This document shows, piece after piece, positions 11,128-22,915 of a stretch of DNA of 64,000 nucleotides. The notes under the pieces are model-generated. The model was not told where the DNA came from, searched no databases, and saw only the letters and a list, made by a program, of their open reading frames with translations. The position numbers and the translations under genes were made by a program. This stretch comes from Gigaspora rosea (Eukaryota; Glomeromycota; Glomeromycetes; Diversisporales; Gigasporaceae), in NCBI GenBank assembly GCA_003550325.1, contig QKWP01000135.1:186659-250658 (forward strand), given 5' to 3'. Position 1 is the first letter of the stretch. Each line of letters begins with the position of its first letter.

Positions 11128-12494
11128 TGGCAATCCACAAATTAAACATAAAATTTACATGATCACTTAACAACTGGCCCATACCCACCACACTTCGGGG
11201 AACCTCTTTCAACTAACTCTTACTTACAAACTCTAGATGTATCTACCTAAAAGAAATGCTAAATTACCACAACATAAACTGTACAGAACAATTTCTAGAT
11301 TCAACAAATAACAATTTACTCGATTGGACGACCTTCCACTACAACATTAGAAAAAACCCCGTGGAAGAATACCAAAGTGGTTCCATTTTATACAAGACTT
11401 AATTATCTCCTTCGCAACATCTACCCTAAATATAAACAACTCAAACCCTTTCCTAACCCCATGGTCATCAAAGAGAAAGGGTTAGGCTATAACCTACAAT
11501 GGAGAAATAATCAAAATATTCAACCCTAATGGAAAAACAGTATACGGCAAACACTTTATATACCATGGAAACCAAATACTAAATGCTTGCACAGGATGTT
11601 CACTCCCAAACAGGAGCTCACAACATCGATTCTGCTATCTATCATTAGATAAAGACTACATCCACAACCTACAAGTTAATTATAAACTTACGATATATGC
11701 GAACATAGAAGACTTCAAGCAATTATTACAACAACTACATCAAAAGAAAATAACAACAACTAACATACGTCTTACTAGAATACAAAGACCCCTTATGGCA
11801 TTTGACGAACCACCAATGGAAATATGGGAGACTCTAGTATCTACCAATTTTAAAAAGAAGAACCTAACATTATATCTCATCTCAAAAAACTACAACTGCT
11901 CAACCAATAAAAAATTATTGCTACTGGTCAGATCGGAACTAATGGACCAATAATAAGCTGCTACAACAACATTTGGCCCTCAAAAATCACTACTCTTCTA
12001 ACTTTACTAACCTTTATTGCCTCTACTACCCATAATTCTGCGAAGCTAGAAATAATTACAACTCTTCTTTTCACACCATTATCACACAAGCTACTGACAC
12101 CCACTTCCTACAACATCTCCAACTAGATCAAACACAATGGCCCCTCCTACTGTGCATGACCGCAGCAATAATTGGCGAAAAGAAAATTAATACTATATAC
12201 AACAAGGATTTAATCATAGTCAATCCTCTCTCTCCATACCAACTCAACACAACCCCACAGAACTTCTTATACAATCGCTACACACCTTTCTTGAATGGCT
12301 CAGCCATCTCACACTCTTTAAAATCAACAATCAAACTTATACACCAAACTACTAATCTTATACGATGGCATAACTAGCAAAGAATAAATTTATGAGAAAC
12401 CTGCTTAGACGATATCGACTGGAGCGTTACTCTTGCAACTATATCCTATAATGATAAACCAAAGGCACTGTACACCAACTCGGCATTATTTAAC
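11128..12494 (+). pseudogene. decayed LINE reverse transcriptase thumb and linker region
   Basis: No open frame exceeds about 70 residues. Pieces such as AFDEPPMEIWETL near 11800 still look coding. No RNase H domain could be identified. Continuity with the blocks before and after places it inside the LINE. Confidence 0.55.
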
Positions 12495-13142
12495 TTGAAG
12501 AACTTCAAAGTGAAATTACTTGCGAAAGAATTACCTACATCCCTTCTCCTACATCTTCACAACTCTAAAAACTATCTGAACTACCTATGCCCAAGATGCT
12601 ACTTAGGACCAGTGTTTAAAATAAAAATTTTAATTTACCAGTACATGCACCAAAAAATACCAGTTCAAAAAAAAATCCTGCATTAGTAGAAAATGATCAT
12701 CAGATCATTGGGGGACATAGGTACATGCACCGGTTACTTCAAAAAATTCCGGATCATGCACTGTTTGTTGCACCGGCCCAATTTTAAAATACCGGTATAT
12801 GCAATATAAAAAACGGTAGATCCAGATTTTTATCATGCTATTTTATACACTGCTCAGGACCTGAGGACTATTCCCATTTACTAACTTGCATCTCTAACCC
12901 CTTCAATTTCAAAACAGAACTCAGAAGAATTTTAACCAAAATCGCAAGAAAAGAAGAGAAACCACTAGAAAATCCTGAGACCTTCATCCAATCTTATCTC
13001 GAACTACACGTCTCAAAGAAAATGCCTATAGGGATAATCACAAAAAGAACGCTAGCTCCTTTCGCTTCTTCATACCTGAAGATAAAACTAACACCATTAC
13101 TTCACTACAACATTATTGAGTTCATCTACAAGAAAATATAAA
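12480..13142 (+). pseudogene. LINE C-terminal CPRC region with a small internal insertion
   Basis: The frame from 12495 reads FKVKLLAKELPT and then LCPRCYLGPV, a Cys-rich motif common at the C-terminus of LINE polyproteins. The match breaks at about 12615, where roughly 215 bases with ACCGGTATATGC-like words intervene. The protein resumes at 12848 as HCSGPEDYSHLLTC and stays open to the TAA at 13140-13142. The HC at the rejoining point probably completes the CPRC zinc site. The insert has weakly similar inverted ends and no clear target duplication. Confidence 0.7.
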
Positions 13143-13466
13143 TTCCATCTCGTATGTCTCGACATACTGATGTAGTTCCCCCTCCTTCTCTGCTTTCACC
13201 TCCAACGTTTACGAAAACACCCTTACCAACTCCTCATCGAATAGACACTGCAATAAATAAACTTATTGCCACAAACAATCATTGTTCTAACCATATACTC
13301 ACAATCTAGAGGTCTACGACCATTCTAGTAAAGAATTAGGTCGAGAGTAAAGTAGCTCTTATCTCTACTTCATAATAAATTAGTATATTCCTACATGTAG
13401 TATATCTATGTATAATTTATAAATCTAATAAAGTATTAGAGGATAGACCTCTCTTTAAAAAAAAAA
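13143..13466 (+). other. LINE 3' UTR and poly(A) end
   Basis: This is non-coding sequence ending AGAGGATAGACCTCTCTTT followed by a run of nine or more A. AATAAA-like words lie just upstream (about 13425). It marks the 3' end of the LINE. Confidence 0.7.
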
Positions 13467-13759
13467 TATTTTGTATATCAAAAATTTTGAAATTGGAAAA
13501 TGAAATGGGAGTATTTAGAGACTTTTATAAATAGCTAAAGAATTATTATTTTAAATTTATCAAAAAATGGAATAAAGTTAATACAAAACTTATTTGAAAA
13601 TAATACATCATTTATTTCTGTCAAAATTATAAATTAAATAATTGAAATTAAAACCAAAGAATCTCATTTATTTTTTTGATTTATAATTAACATAGTAAAA
13701 TATTATTTATTTTCAAAATATGCACTTATAAAAAAAACAACTTTTAGGGTGTGGCGACT

Positions 13760-13811
13760 TAGGAAAGTTGGTAAGTTGTCACCCCCAAGTGGCAGATCTA
13801 GAGTTCAAATC
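13760..13811 (+). promoter_or_regulatory. internal RNA polymerase III promoter (A and B boxes)
   Basis: The A-box-like TAGGAAAGTTGG and B-box GTTCAAATC are 31 bases apart, a tRNA-like spacing. They would drive transcription of the retroposon from about 13746. Confidence 0.6.
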
Positions 13812-14693
13812 CCACTAGCGACGCTTTTGAAAAATAAACCTGTGTTCCGGTAACTGTGTCTTGTCGATCGGTTGGGTACACTACCTGTAGTTCTTGGTTA
13901 CCATCTTGAATGGGAGCTTTCAGGCGAAATTGTGTCTCATTACACAGACAAATCCAAGGAACCAGAGAAACAGAAACCCATTTGGCAAGTTCCGAGTGGA
14001 GAGGTAGCTAGACTTTCGACGGTACCGGGGAAAAAGATCTTAGCGGTGACTGACCAGAAAACTGGACGGGCAAGAGCCCCTATGGCAAAGGGGGCCCACC
14101 AACCTGGCTGCCAGAGTCATACCGGAGAAAAAGGTCATGTGTTATAGAAGCATGAACCAAGGAAAGGGAGACCTTAGGCACCTAAAGCCTGGCAGACCGA
14201 TTCTTCCGGGCCAACTGGATTGGTAGTCTGGGATTATTGGGGAAAAGGATCCAAAGAGTAACTGACCGGGTACTAGGGTCTAGTGAACTCCACAAGAGCA
14301 GTAGTAGGTAATAGTAGCGGTTGCAGAGTAACCCCCTAACTGCAAGTTGTTTGCCTCGGTGAATGCGTTAGTTACCGAAAGTGTAGGTGAGTACCTGTGG
14401 GGGACAGGTATCACTCTACCAGGTTTACCACAAGGGCAAATGCCCTCCAATAGGTGTTTGGCTAAAGCCTCAGAGTACTTTTAATAGTGAATTACTTGAA
14501 AGAGTATATTGGAAGGAACATTGAACATGGGTAGAAGCCAGAGAGTTTAAATAGGCAATCCCCTAGTTGGGTTGCAGGTATGGCATTTAGTGTAGAACCT
14601 TCGGGCAGACTACTTAAATTAGATAACCAAAAGTTGTACATGTGGCTAGTTGTACTCTCGTTATACAAATGTAATATGTGGCATAGGGTCCCT

Positions 14694-15212
14694 AGTGCGA
14701 TGCGAAATAAAATGCAAATTATGCGATGCGATTGGTTCAAATTATGCGGCTAATGCTTTACGTTTAGAATTATACGAAATGATCATAAAATTATGTTAAA
14801 TTATGCGATTTTTTTTACTATTAACCACGTGATAAATATACTCAATCTGGATTGGTCAATTTCTTTCAGAATTTTGAATGTATATATATGTTGTGCCTCA
14901 GATTAAAACTTGCGTCAGATTGAATCAAATGACTATCAATTGACCAGCATTAAATGATCGGCAACAACTGGCCTAAACTAACTGCTAAATTTGTCGTAAT
15001 TTTATCCCAACACTAATCTAATTTAGGCCGGGTATTATCTGATGCAAGGATCGACAACATATATAAAAAAAATTGCGCTCAAAATTTTTTATATTAAAAA
15101 TGATCAATCACAGGCACTATTTACTATTATGCGATTTGGGCCAAATTATGCTTCGCATATGCGATGCTAAAAATTGGCTCATTATGCGCATTGCATCGCA
15201 TCGCATAAAACT
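14694..15212. mobile_element. 519-bp MITE with 9-bp target duplication
   Basis: The ends read AGTGCGATGCG on the left and CGCATCGCATAAAACT on the right, with many ATGCG words near both ends. The 9-mer AGGGTCCCT flanks it at 14685-14693 and 15213-15221. Removing the element and one 9-mer restores a continuous retroposon sequence. A 9-bp duplication is usual for Mutator-like elements, but an 8-bp hAT reading differs only by how the terminal T/A is assigned. No transposase frame was found. Confidence 0.82.
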
Positions 15213-15317
15213 AGGGTCCCTAATGTGGCACAGTCATATTGACTGGGCCAACCTGCTTGGACCAATAATGCTAGGGTACCTAAGTGGTCACTTTAATATT
15301 AAAAAAAAAAAACTTTT

Positions 15318-16320
15318 GTTCATTATGTGCATTTTGTATCTTTAATTTTAAATTAACTAAAATATATGTTCAAAATAGTAAAGTTTATACTAGTAGCTCA
15401 TGATAATAATAACTAACTTATCCTAACTAATTATTAGAATAGCAAACAAGTTTGGTATAAAAATTTTATAGTGATTCATAGAAACCATAATAATTTTAAT
15501 ACAAACTTAATCTTAAAACATATGATCTGTTGGTAGGTTTGTAACCAAATTTTTTAAATAATTTATGATAAAAATTACAATAATTTTAACTCATCTTTTT
15601 TATTATTACCAAGTTTTGCATTAATTTTTTATATAAACCACAATAGCTAATTCTATAACTATATATATATCATCAGTTCTGTAGTAAATTTTTTATAGTA
15701 AAACTATATAAACCACAATAGCTAATTTATAATAATAAGTAAGTTTTGTAATAAAATTTTTTATAATAACTAATAATATTCTTGATTTACATTCTGCAGT
15801 TACTAAATAATAAGAGGTTTTTAAAACAAAGATTTTTTAGTAATTCATAATAGAAATCAATATTTCAATCTAAATTAACAACCTTAATTATGTATTATAT
15901 ACAAGTAAGTTTGTAACAAAATCTTTTATAATAAAAAATAATACTTCCAATATAACTAACTCACCTTTTATTGTTACTAGAATAACATACAAATTTTTTA
16001 ACTAAATTTTTACAATATCCATAATAGATATCACAATACTCTATCACAATACAAACTATCTTTATCTTATCTACTTTATATCATTAGAATATCAAATATA
16101 ATTTGGAAAAAATTTTTTCAAAAATACTTTTGGCTTACTAGCATTTTTTTACTATATAATAGGTCATATCTATTCTTTTTAATTAAAGTATCTAAAATAA
16201 TTTTTTTATCTCTTTTTATCTTTTTATTTGTGCTAATCTAACTCTTGCCAATATATTTAATTCAATATAATAAATACTGTATTTGAACCAAAATTCAAAA
16301 TAACACTCTTATACTTTATT
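15318..16320. repeat. AT-rich stretch with degenerate repeats of about 110 bp
   Basis: Words such as AAGTTTTGTAATAAAATTTTTTATAAT, AACCACAATAGCTAATT and TCATAATAGA recur at roughly 100-120 base spacing between about 15400 and 16080. They appear to be diverged tandem copies. No gene was found. Confidence 0.4.
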
Positions 16321-16489
16321 TAGTACCGTATATTCCTGAAAATAAGCAACCTTTTTTTGGACGATTTTGAGTAAAAAAAACTGGGGGTAGCTTATTTTTG
16401 GGGGTTATGGCTTTTTAAGAAATTTGCGCTTAATAGAGAGGTAGCTTATTTTCGGGTTATAAAACCGGAAGTATAATTTTATATATATT

Positions 16490-17340
16490 TTTTTGTTTAT
16501 TTACCCGAAGCAAACCTGATTTGGCACATACGGCATTTTTTTTAATTAAAAATAATCGCTATTTTTTTTTTATTATTAAATTATCTTATCATTATCATTT
16601 TTTAACTTAAAATAAATCTGATAAGTTAAAAAACGATAATGATAAGCATATATGTACATCAATATTTTAAAAAAATAATCAGGTTTACTTTAGGTTTATA
16701 AACCCAACCCGATAATTTTTTTTTATTTTTATATTTATTTTATTTTTTTTTTACTGGTAATTTTTTTTATTTTTTTTATTTACCAGTAATTTTTTTTTAT
16801 TTATCGATTTTATATTTTTTTTTATTTATTTTATTTTTTTTTTAGTTTTTTTTTATTTTATTNTTAAAAATAATCGCTATTTTTTTTTTATTATTAATTT
16901 TTTTTATCATATTTTTTCTTTAATTTTTTATTTTTTTAATTTTTTAATTTTTTATTTTTTTTTTTCGTTGTATTTATTTTTTTTATTTTTTTTAAACTTT
17001 TTTTTTTGTTTTATTTATTTTCGTTTTTTTAATTTTTTTTAAACTTGTTTTTTTCGTTTTATTTGTTTTTAAATTTTTTTTATTTTCGTTTATTTTTTTT
17101 TAATTTTTTTTATTTTCGTTTTTTTTATCTTTTTTATTAATTCTTTATCTTTTTATTTTTATTTGTTTGTTTAGTTTTATTATTTTTTTATTTTTCGCTT
17201 TTATATAAATTATATCGGTATGTATGTCTTTTTTATTTTATGGTTTCTATTTATTTATTTATTTAAATTATATATATATATTTTTTAATTTATATTATTG
17301 TTAGTTTTAATTTAATTAATTTATTTACTTTTGTTTTTTT
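16490..17340. repeat. T-rich low-complexity tract with one undetermined base
   Basis: This is long runs of T broken by A, G or C. The only N of the window is at 16863. The phrase TTAAAAATAATCGCTATTTTT occurs at about 16543 and again just after the N at about 16864. The tract may therefore be a duplicated or misjoined read stretch. Confidence 0.7.
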
Positions 17341-17412
17341 TTCATTTCTGAATAGACGATTTTATGGACGGGTAAATAATGAGTGGATAGTGGATAAGTA
17401 TCATGAGCATGT

Positions 17413-17511
17413 GCATATATGCAATGGTGGGAATAAGAAGTAAATTCCCATTATTTCCTACTATGGAAATAACTAGAATTTTAGTTTTTATTCCTACCAT
17501 TGCATATATGC
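17413..17511. repeat. inverted repeat inside the T-rich element
   Basis: GCATATATGCAATGGTGGGAATAA on the left is matched in reverse complement by the right end near 17487-17511. It may be a small hairpin MITE inserted in the larger element. Confidence 0.55.
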
Positions 17512-17793
17512 GCTAGAGATGCATTATCCATTTTTCTATTTAAAATTTAACGGATATTTGGGTATCCGAATTTTTTATAATTAAATTAAATTAGTGGATA
17601 TCCGAATTGCTTCTCTAGTAGCAACGGTAAAAGAGGGTAGCTTATTTTCAGAATTAATAATTTTATTAATGTCTTGTCTCAAAAAAGGTAAGGTAGCTTA
17701 TTTTCAGGTATAACAAGTTTTTATGTTTTTTGATCAAAACCAGGGGAGTAGCTTATTTTCGGAGTAGCTTATTTTCGGGAATATACGATAGTA

Positions 17794-18990
17794 TAAGTGT
17801 TAGTTTTTGAAAAATTATTTCAAAATATAGATTTTAAATTTTGGTCTTTACCAAGGATACTAATAGCATTTTATTTATACTTATAGTAAATAAAATTATT
17901 TGTAATGCAACTTAAATATTTTTAAATCTGAAATTATTTTATTTAATTAGCTATTACTTTCATACTTTCTATATTTTCTATCATATAAAACATAAAAGTT
18001 TTTAATTACAAATTACTATATATTAGAAAACCTATGTACAATAAAGAACTCCAAACCTTAGATCAAATTATAAGCAATTACCTCAAGTAATCTATTATAC
18101 CAGATTCAACTACTAACACTAGTAACCATATACATATATCATTATATATATTTTTAATATATACTTTATTCTATACAAATTAACCTATACCAATAACTTT
18201 TACGATACAAGATTATTACTAAATGCAACATAAAATCAAAAAACATTACCATTTATACATATTATATATGCTAACATATATAATAAATATATATATTACT
18301 ATTTATATCTTATAAATATAAAATGTGGTACTGGAAAAGAATACTGGCTAGTAAATAAAAAATTCCCAGCTGATAATTTTGCCAGTTTAGCTCTGATGCA
18401 TTACGACCTGGAATTTTGGGTGTTACCCCTGTAGTGCCCAGAATTGGAAGAGCGATAAGTGAGTATATGCGGTTTAGCTTTGAGCACTACATAAGTTATG
18501 TGAGATGAGTGTTTTATTAAGGGATTCGTGTTTAATGATAGACTTTAAGGAAGATATAATCATTATATGTAGGGTGATCGGATTATTATTCTTCTTCTGC
18601 CTTTATTAATGATTAGGCTATTCCAATTTAATTCTTTGTTTAATATAACAAATTCAAAATTTTTTTGGGGGGACTTAAACAACATATGATTAGGTCCGGT
18701 TCAGGTCCAGTTTAGAATCAGACTAGGTCCAGTTTGGGTCCGGTTCAGGATCAGACCAGACTCAGACTCCAAATTTTATACAAACTGCTCTGAGTCCGAA
18801 TATACTTATGTATTTTTTTGGTGCTTACAAGTTTACTTAACAGATCTGGTTCAAACTATATTTTATTTCTTAATATATATATTATTTATTAAATAGATGA
18901 TTGACTATTTTTAGATATAATATATATTCTACTACATATATATTTACTTATATACACTACTAAAACTACCTATCTCATACCAAACCAAAC
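17794..18990. other. AT-rich stretch without a gene
   Basis: Nothing coding was seen. A GC-richer patch at about 18690-18800 repeats GGTCCGGTTCAGG-like words three times and may be the end of an unidentified element. Confidence 0.4.
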
Positions 18991-20280
18991 CTTAATTTTT
19001 AATTTTATGCTTTGTAGCTTTTATATGAGTTTTAATTTCACCACGTACAAAAAATTCTTTTCCTGTATCCCGACATAATATGCAACATGGAAATAAAAAT
19101 TTGTATTTTGATTTAAGACTTTCTAGAGGCTCTGCCAATTCATTATCATATCTACACCAATAACAAATATTACTATTAATATTTGGTTTTTGACAAGAAT
19201 AATATGCTAACTCTATTGGTGTTTCACAACTAATTTTTTCTCTTACAAAAACTTCATTGTATAGAATATGTCTTCTGTAACAAATAGTAATCCACAACTG
19301 TAGTTCCAATTATCTATAGCATTTTGGCATGCTATTTTATTTTTCTGCTAATAATGCATACTCACTATAATAAACAACGCATTTTTCCACATTAAAAGCA
19401 TTGAATAAATTCTCGAACTTGTGTATTCATGAAAATGGATGATGGTGCACGTTCATTATTTGTACTCATTGTTATAAGTGTTGGACGATTTGTTCTGATG
19501 TTGTTAATTGATATACAGATTAAAATTCAGCATAATGATCTTTATTAACTATAATTAATAAATTTTATTCTATTAAAATTACATATCTAGTATAATATAA
19601 ACAAATAACTTTACAACATACTTGCAGAAGGAGTAGGATCTGGTAACCAATCTAATGAATTAAAAATACCATCCGAAAGATGAACAGGCTGACAAATATT
19701 ACAAGATAACATTTTTTTATCTAACAAAATTTAATATTTAAATTATAAGTGATTAGTTATAAATTTATTTTATATTATAAATTTAAAGTTTATAGACCTT
19801 TCTAAGTAAAAGCTGCATAAACTAACTTTTGACAATAGGTTCGTATAATGCTATATACAATATCCTTTTGGAAAAAGTATTCTTTCAAATAGTACTAAGA
19901 CTTTTTTTAAAAAAAAGAATACTATATGCAGCAATATATAATATAATTCACTCTTGTTATAGTGAACTCTCAATATAGTGAAGTTTATATCGTAAAGAAT
20001 TTAAATTACAAAATTATTGCATTTTTTAATAGCAAAGATTTATTTTTTCAATCAGATAATTTAATTATAATAAGAATGAATTATATTTGAAAAGATGCTT
20101 TATTAGAAAGATTTAACTATTGTAACAATTACCTGAAAAGCATATTGGCGATATCTACAATGTGCTTGCATAAATTGTTGTAACTTTTTTTTTGATAAAA
20201 TATTACTTGTTGTTTCTGAAATCTTCAAGGTCCAATCAATTAACAATATCATCTAATAAATAATATATTATTATATAAAT

Positions 20281-21105
20281 TCAAGATATTTTTAATTTAT
20301 TAATTTTAATACATACATCAAAAAATTCATCAATGTCTATTTCATCTACTGGAATATAGAATTGAAATGGTTCATTATGTAAAACTAATCTTTCTATATG
20401 TTCTTTCAATAAATGTTGTATACATTCTATACATTTTTGCAAATCATTTTGCAAAATTGAATTTGTTTTAGCAGCAGCACGAATTTCACTTAATGTATCT
20501 AACTTAGCAAATTCTATTTTTGACTCTGAACTCATTGTATCTCTAACTAATGCTACACCTTGTAAACCTAAATTTAAAATAGACATAATTCTTTCAGCAG
20601 GATTAGTCCAACTATGATAAGGTGCTGTGCGCATTGCAATAAGCATATCAAAATTACCATGTAAAAATAAGCAAATAAGAGAAATTTGAACTGAAGAAAA
20701 TACTATACGATGATCAGGACCACTGTCAGTATATAGACAAAGAATTGGAGGAATAATATTGAAGCAATTAGTAGAAATTACATGATAAAATTCTGTAGCA
20801 TGTCTAATTGCATTGCTGGGATGAAATACTGTATCCTTAAATGAAACAAATACTTTACCACTATAAAAGGATTCTTCAATAGATTGGGGAATATTGCAAA
20901 AAAATATTACAAAAGGAGTAAGGGATAATTTTGTGAAATCGTGATCACATGCAACCAGAGAAGTTTCTTGAAAAACTATAAATTTTTTATTATGTATGCC
21001 AGTAGAAGTATTAACACTTTCTCCAATAGGTACTTTGTGTTCGTCACAGCACAAATAAATAAAGTATATTGTTAATATAAAATTGCAAATTCTCTTAAAT
21101 ATCAA
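20281..21105 (-). CDS. catalytic-domain block of the DDE-transposase-like gene
   Basis: The frame is open for 274 residues. Candidate metal ligands are the Asp of CDEHKVPIGE (about residue 21), the first Asp of YTDSGPDHR (about residue 127) and the Glu of NPAERIM (about residue 168). ACDHDFTKLSLTPF and SFKDTVFHPSNAIRH lie between the first two. The N-terminal 19 residues (FKRICNFILTIYFIYL) are probably out of register with the true reading. The ATG at 21105 is therefore not trusted as a start. Confidence 0.6.
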   Translation of the reverse strand: MIFKRICNFILTIYFIYLCCDEHKVPIGESVNTSTGIHNKKFIVFQETSLVACDHDFTKLSLTPFVIFFCNIPQSIEESFYSGKVFVSFKDTVFHPSNAIRHATEFYHVISTNCFNIIPPILCLYTDSGPDHRIVFSSVQISLICLFLHGNFDMLIAMRTAPYHSWTNPAERIMSILNLGLQGVALVRDTMSSESKIEFAKLDTLSEIRAAAKTNSILQNDLQKCIECIQHLLKEHIERLVLHNEPFQFYIPVDEIDIDEFFDVCIKINKLKIS

Positions 21106-21733
21106 AAAAAAGCTGCACAGTAATGTATATCTGGATGATTTTTGCGAAGCAATCTTGCCTGAACCATAAACTTAATATTAAAGCGTCCTGTATATTGTTT
21201 AGCTTTTTCATTAGTTGGGTTGGTTGGTTGAAATTGCAAACGTATCCATTCTTCACTTGGAATTAAAATAGGTTCAGATATAGACTTATTATTTAATCGT
21301 TAAATGATTATTTTGCAAAGATCACGTACTGAAATAGCAAGTGGCATATAATCCATATCAACGATCATTAACTGCTGGTATATTCTATTAAATAAATTAA
21401 TTAAAAATATATATCTTTGTTATATAAAATATATATAGTAAAAAAATATACCTCATTAAAATAAGCTTCTAATTCACTCCAAAATAAATCAAATTTTGTT
21501 CCTTTGAATCCATTATTTTGATACAAATCGCATATAATTGATGGATCTTCTATTGCTAACATAAGATGGAGTCATTCTTCTAACTCTTTACTAATCTTAT
21601 TTGATGTTACAGCAGCATCACCAGTTAAATTATGGTATAAAACACGCAAAACAGCAGGTGTAACAGTTTGAATTAATGAATACTAATAATATTTTTTGTG
21701 ATATAAAAATTAGTATATTAACCTTATATATTC

Positions 21734-22549
21734 TTAAACAAAGTATATAATATTTACCTTTTTTAGCACATTTTTTCGCATTTGTCGACTAAAATATTGT
21801 GGCAATCTTTCTTGAATAGCTGCCATTACACGTGCTTGAGCGGTTTCTGATCGGTCTTCAAAATCAACTGGAATTTTCCAAATATAATTAATAGTACCAA
21901 GATAATTGCCTTGATAATAATGATATAAAGTAACTGGAAAATGTATTTGAAGACTCCTAATGTAATGATAACATTGTATTGTATCTTCAGGCAAAAATCT
22001 TTCTAGGTTAATTTCGATATAGTCATTAGTATTAGATAAAAAATTCCGAAGTTGCTGATATTTTATATTAATCTTTTGACATGGTTCAATCGTATATACT
22101 TTTAGATCATTAGCTGGCTGGCGTGCTAGTGTATCACTTATATGTATTTCTTTCATAACTTGATTAATTTGTTCCAAGTTTTTTGCATATTTTTGCATCG
22201 AAGATATTAAAACAAAGACCTCATTAATAATTGTTTCCCAATTCCAATTATCGTTTGTTGCCCATGGTTGTACTACTGATAGTTCTAATGAAGAAGCTAG
22301 TTGCTCAAGTTTATCACGTTTAAGATTAGTTTTAGCATGTTTTCCAGTATCATAAAAAAAATTATAATGTTGGTCTTTTTGATACTGATTTAAATTATTA
22401 AATAGTTCTCCAAGTGAAAGTGATCGTGCTATAAATTTTGATCGATGTGGATCTATATACCATAAGGCTGCTGTTAAACGTTCAATAAAACTTTTTCCAA
22501 TTGTATTATGTATTGCATTTTTCCATCCAACTTCTTTATTTTGAAACAA
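21734..22549 (-). CDS. N-terminal block of the same transposase-like gene
   Basis: The frame is open for 271 residues, with no recognised domain. It contains WNWETIINEVFVLISSMQKY and IRSLQIHFPVTLYHYYQGN, and is predicted mostly helical. It lies 5' of the catalytic block on the same strand. The 0.6 kb between them holds further coding-like pieces, so introns or decay separate the two. Confidence 0.55.
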   Translation of the reverse strand: MFQNKEVGWKNAIHNTIGKSFIERLTAALWYIDPHRSKFIARSLSLGELFNNLNQYQKDQHYNFFYDTGKHAKTNLKRDKLEQLASSLELSVVQPWATNDNWNWETIINEVFVLISSMQKYAKNLEQINQVMKEIHISDTLARQPANDLKVYTIEPCQKINIKYQQLRNFLSNTNDYIEINLERFLPEDTIQCYHYIRSLQIHFPVTLYHYYQGNYLGTINYIWKIPVDFEDRSETAQARVMAAIQERLPQYFSRQMRKNVLKKVNIIYFV

Positions 22550-22799
22550 GCGAATAATATCATTCTAAAGTATCTCTGCGAGTATTCTCTTTTTTTAGTT
22601 CAGGAAGATGAATAGTTTTTGAACTTTTCATAAGGAGATTAAATGCATTTAAATTTTGACAAGAGGATTCTTGAACGCTAGTCTCTGCTATTTTTAAAAC
22701 AAATTTAATATGGTAAAATTAAGCTCAAATAGCATTGATATATTACCCTCTAACCCTTCTTTTATATAAACCCAATTTTCTGGAGACCTTTTTAAAAAT

Positions 22800-22915
22800 A
22801 CTCGAACAACACAATCTTCAAATTGATCGTTTGTAGTTGCATCAAAAATATCATAATACTCGAACAACACAATCTTCAAATTGATCGTTTGTAGTTGCAT
22901 CAAAAATATCATAAA
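22800..22915. repeat. 58-bp exact tandem duplication
   Basis: Two adjacent copies of ACTCGAACAACACAATCTTC and the following 38 bases start at 22800 and 22858. The length is not a multiple of three, so the duplication shifts the coding frame of the minus-strand block it lies in. Confidence 0.85.

Larger units (their letters stand above)
940..13466 (+). mobile_element. LINE (non-LTR retrotransposon), decayed and split by a 5.4-kb insertion
   Basis: Pieces lie in the expected order on one strand: an ORF1-like frame (1206-2495), an AP-type endonuclease (about 3281-4003), the first half of a reverse transcriptase (about 4740-5510), its second half with the YMDD box (about 10945-11127), a C-terminal CPRC segment (about 12495-13142), a 3' UTR and a terminal A-run near 13458-13466. 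DNA at about 5516-10930 separates the two reverse transcriptase halves, and a smaller piece at about 12615-12832 interrupts the C-terminal region. The 5' start is set only roughly, by a 34-bp tandem repeat that may belong to the 5' UTR. Stops and frame changes occur throughout the endonuclease and reverse transcriptase, so the copy cannot be active. The strand order, spacing and A-run are seen. The class is inferred from the domains. Confidence 0.85.
13746..15310 (+). mobile_element. tRNA-headed, poly(A)-tailed retroposon (long SINE-like), interrupted by a MITE
   Basis: The first 75 bases resemble a tRNA. There is an A-box-like TAGGAAAGTTGG (13760-13771, 11 of 12 to consensus) and a perfect B-box GTTCAAATC (13803-13811). 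Acceptor-like arms GTGTGGC and GCGACGC pair at 6 of 7, and an anticodon-like stem GTCAC/GTGGC is present. About 1 kb of GC-richer sequence follows, ending in a 12-A run at 15301-15312. The 7-mer AACTTTT on both sides (13739-13745 and 15311-15317) fits a target duplication from LINE-mediated insertion. Within the body, GGGGAAAAGGATC/GTAACTGACCGG words recur near 14020 and 14240. One 91-residue frame (13872-14147) has no recognisable domain. The element is far longer than typical SINEs. It is interrupted at 14694-15212. Confidence 0.65.
16326..17788. mobile_element. T-rich terminal-inverted-repeat element with GTAGCTTATTTTC subterminal repeats
   Basis: The ends CCGTATATTCCTGAAAATAAG and its near reverse complement at 17760-17788 are flanked by TAGTA on both sides (16321-16325 and 17789-17793). 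This is a candidate 5-bp duplication, but short enough to be chance. GTAGCTTATTTTC words repeat inside both ends (near 16395, 16440, 17638, 17693, 17745 and 17765), a typical arrangement of transposase-binding sites. The middle (16490-17340) is very T-rich low complexity. No transposase was recognised. Confidence 0.65.

Noticed and set aside
13746-13822. A functional tRNA gene
   Set aside because: T-arm pairing is poor and the anticodon loop is irregular; the A and B boxes fit a tRNA-derived retroposon head better.
13872-14147. 91-residue frame in the GC-richer retroposon as a protein gene
   Set aside because: No domain was found, codon use is not distinctive, and the retroposon has a Pol III-type head; GC-rich DNA here has fewer stops by chance.
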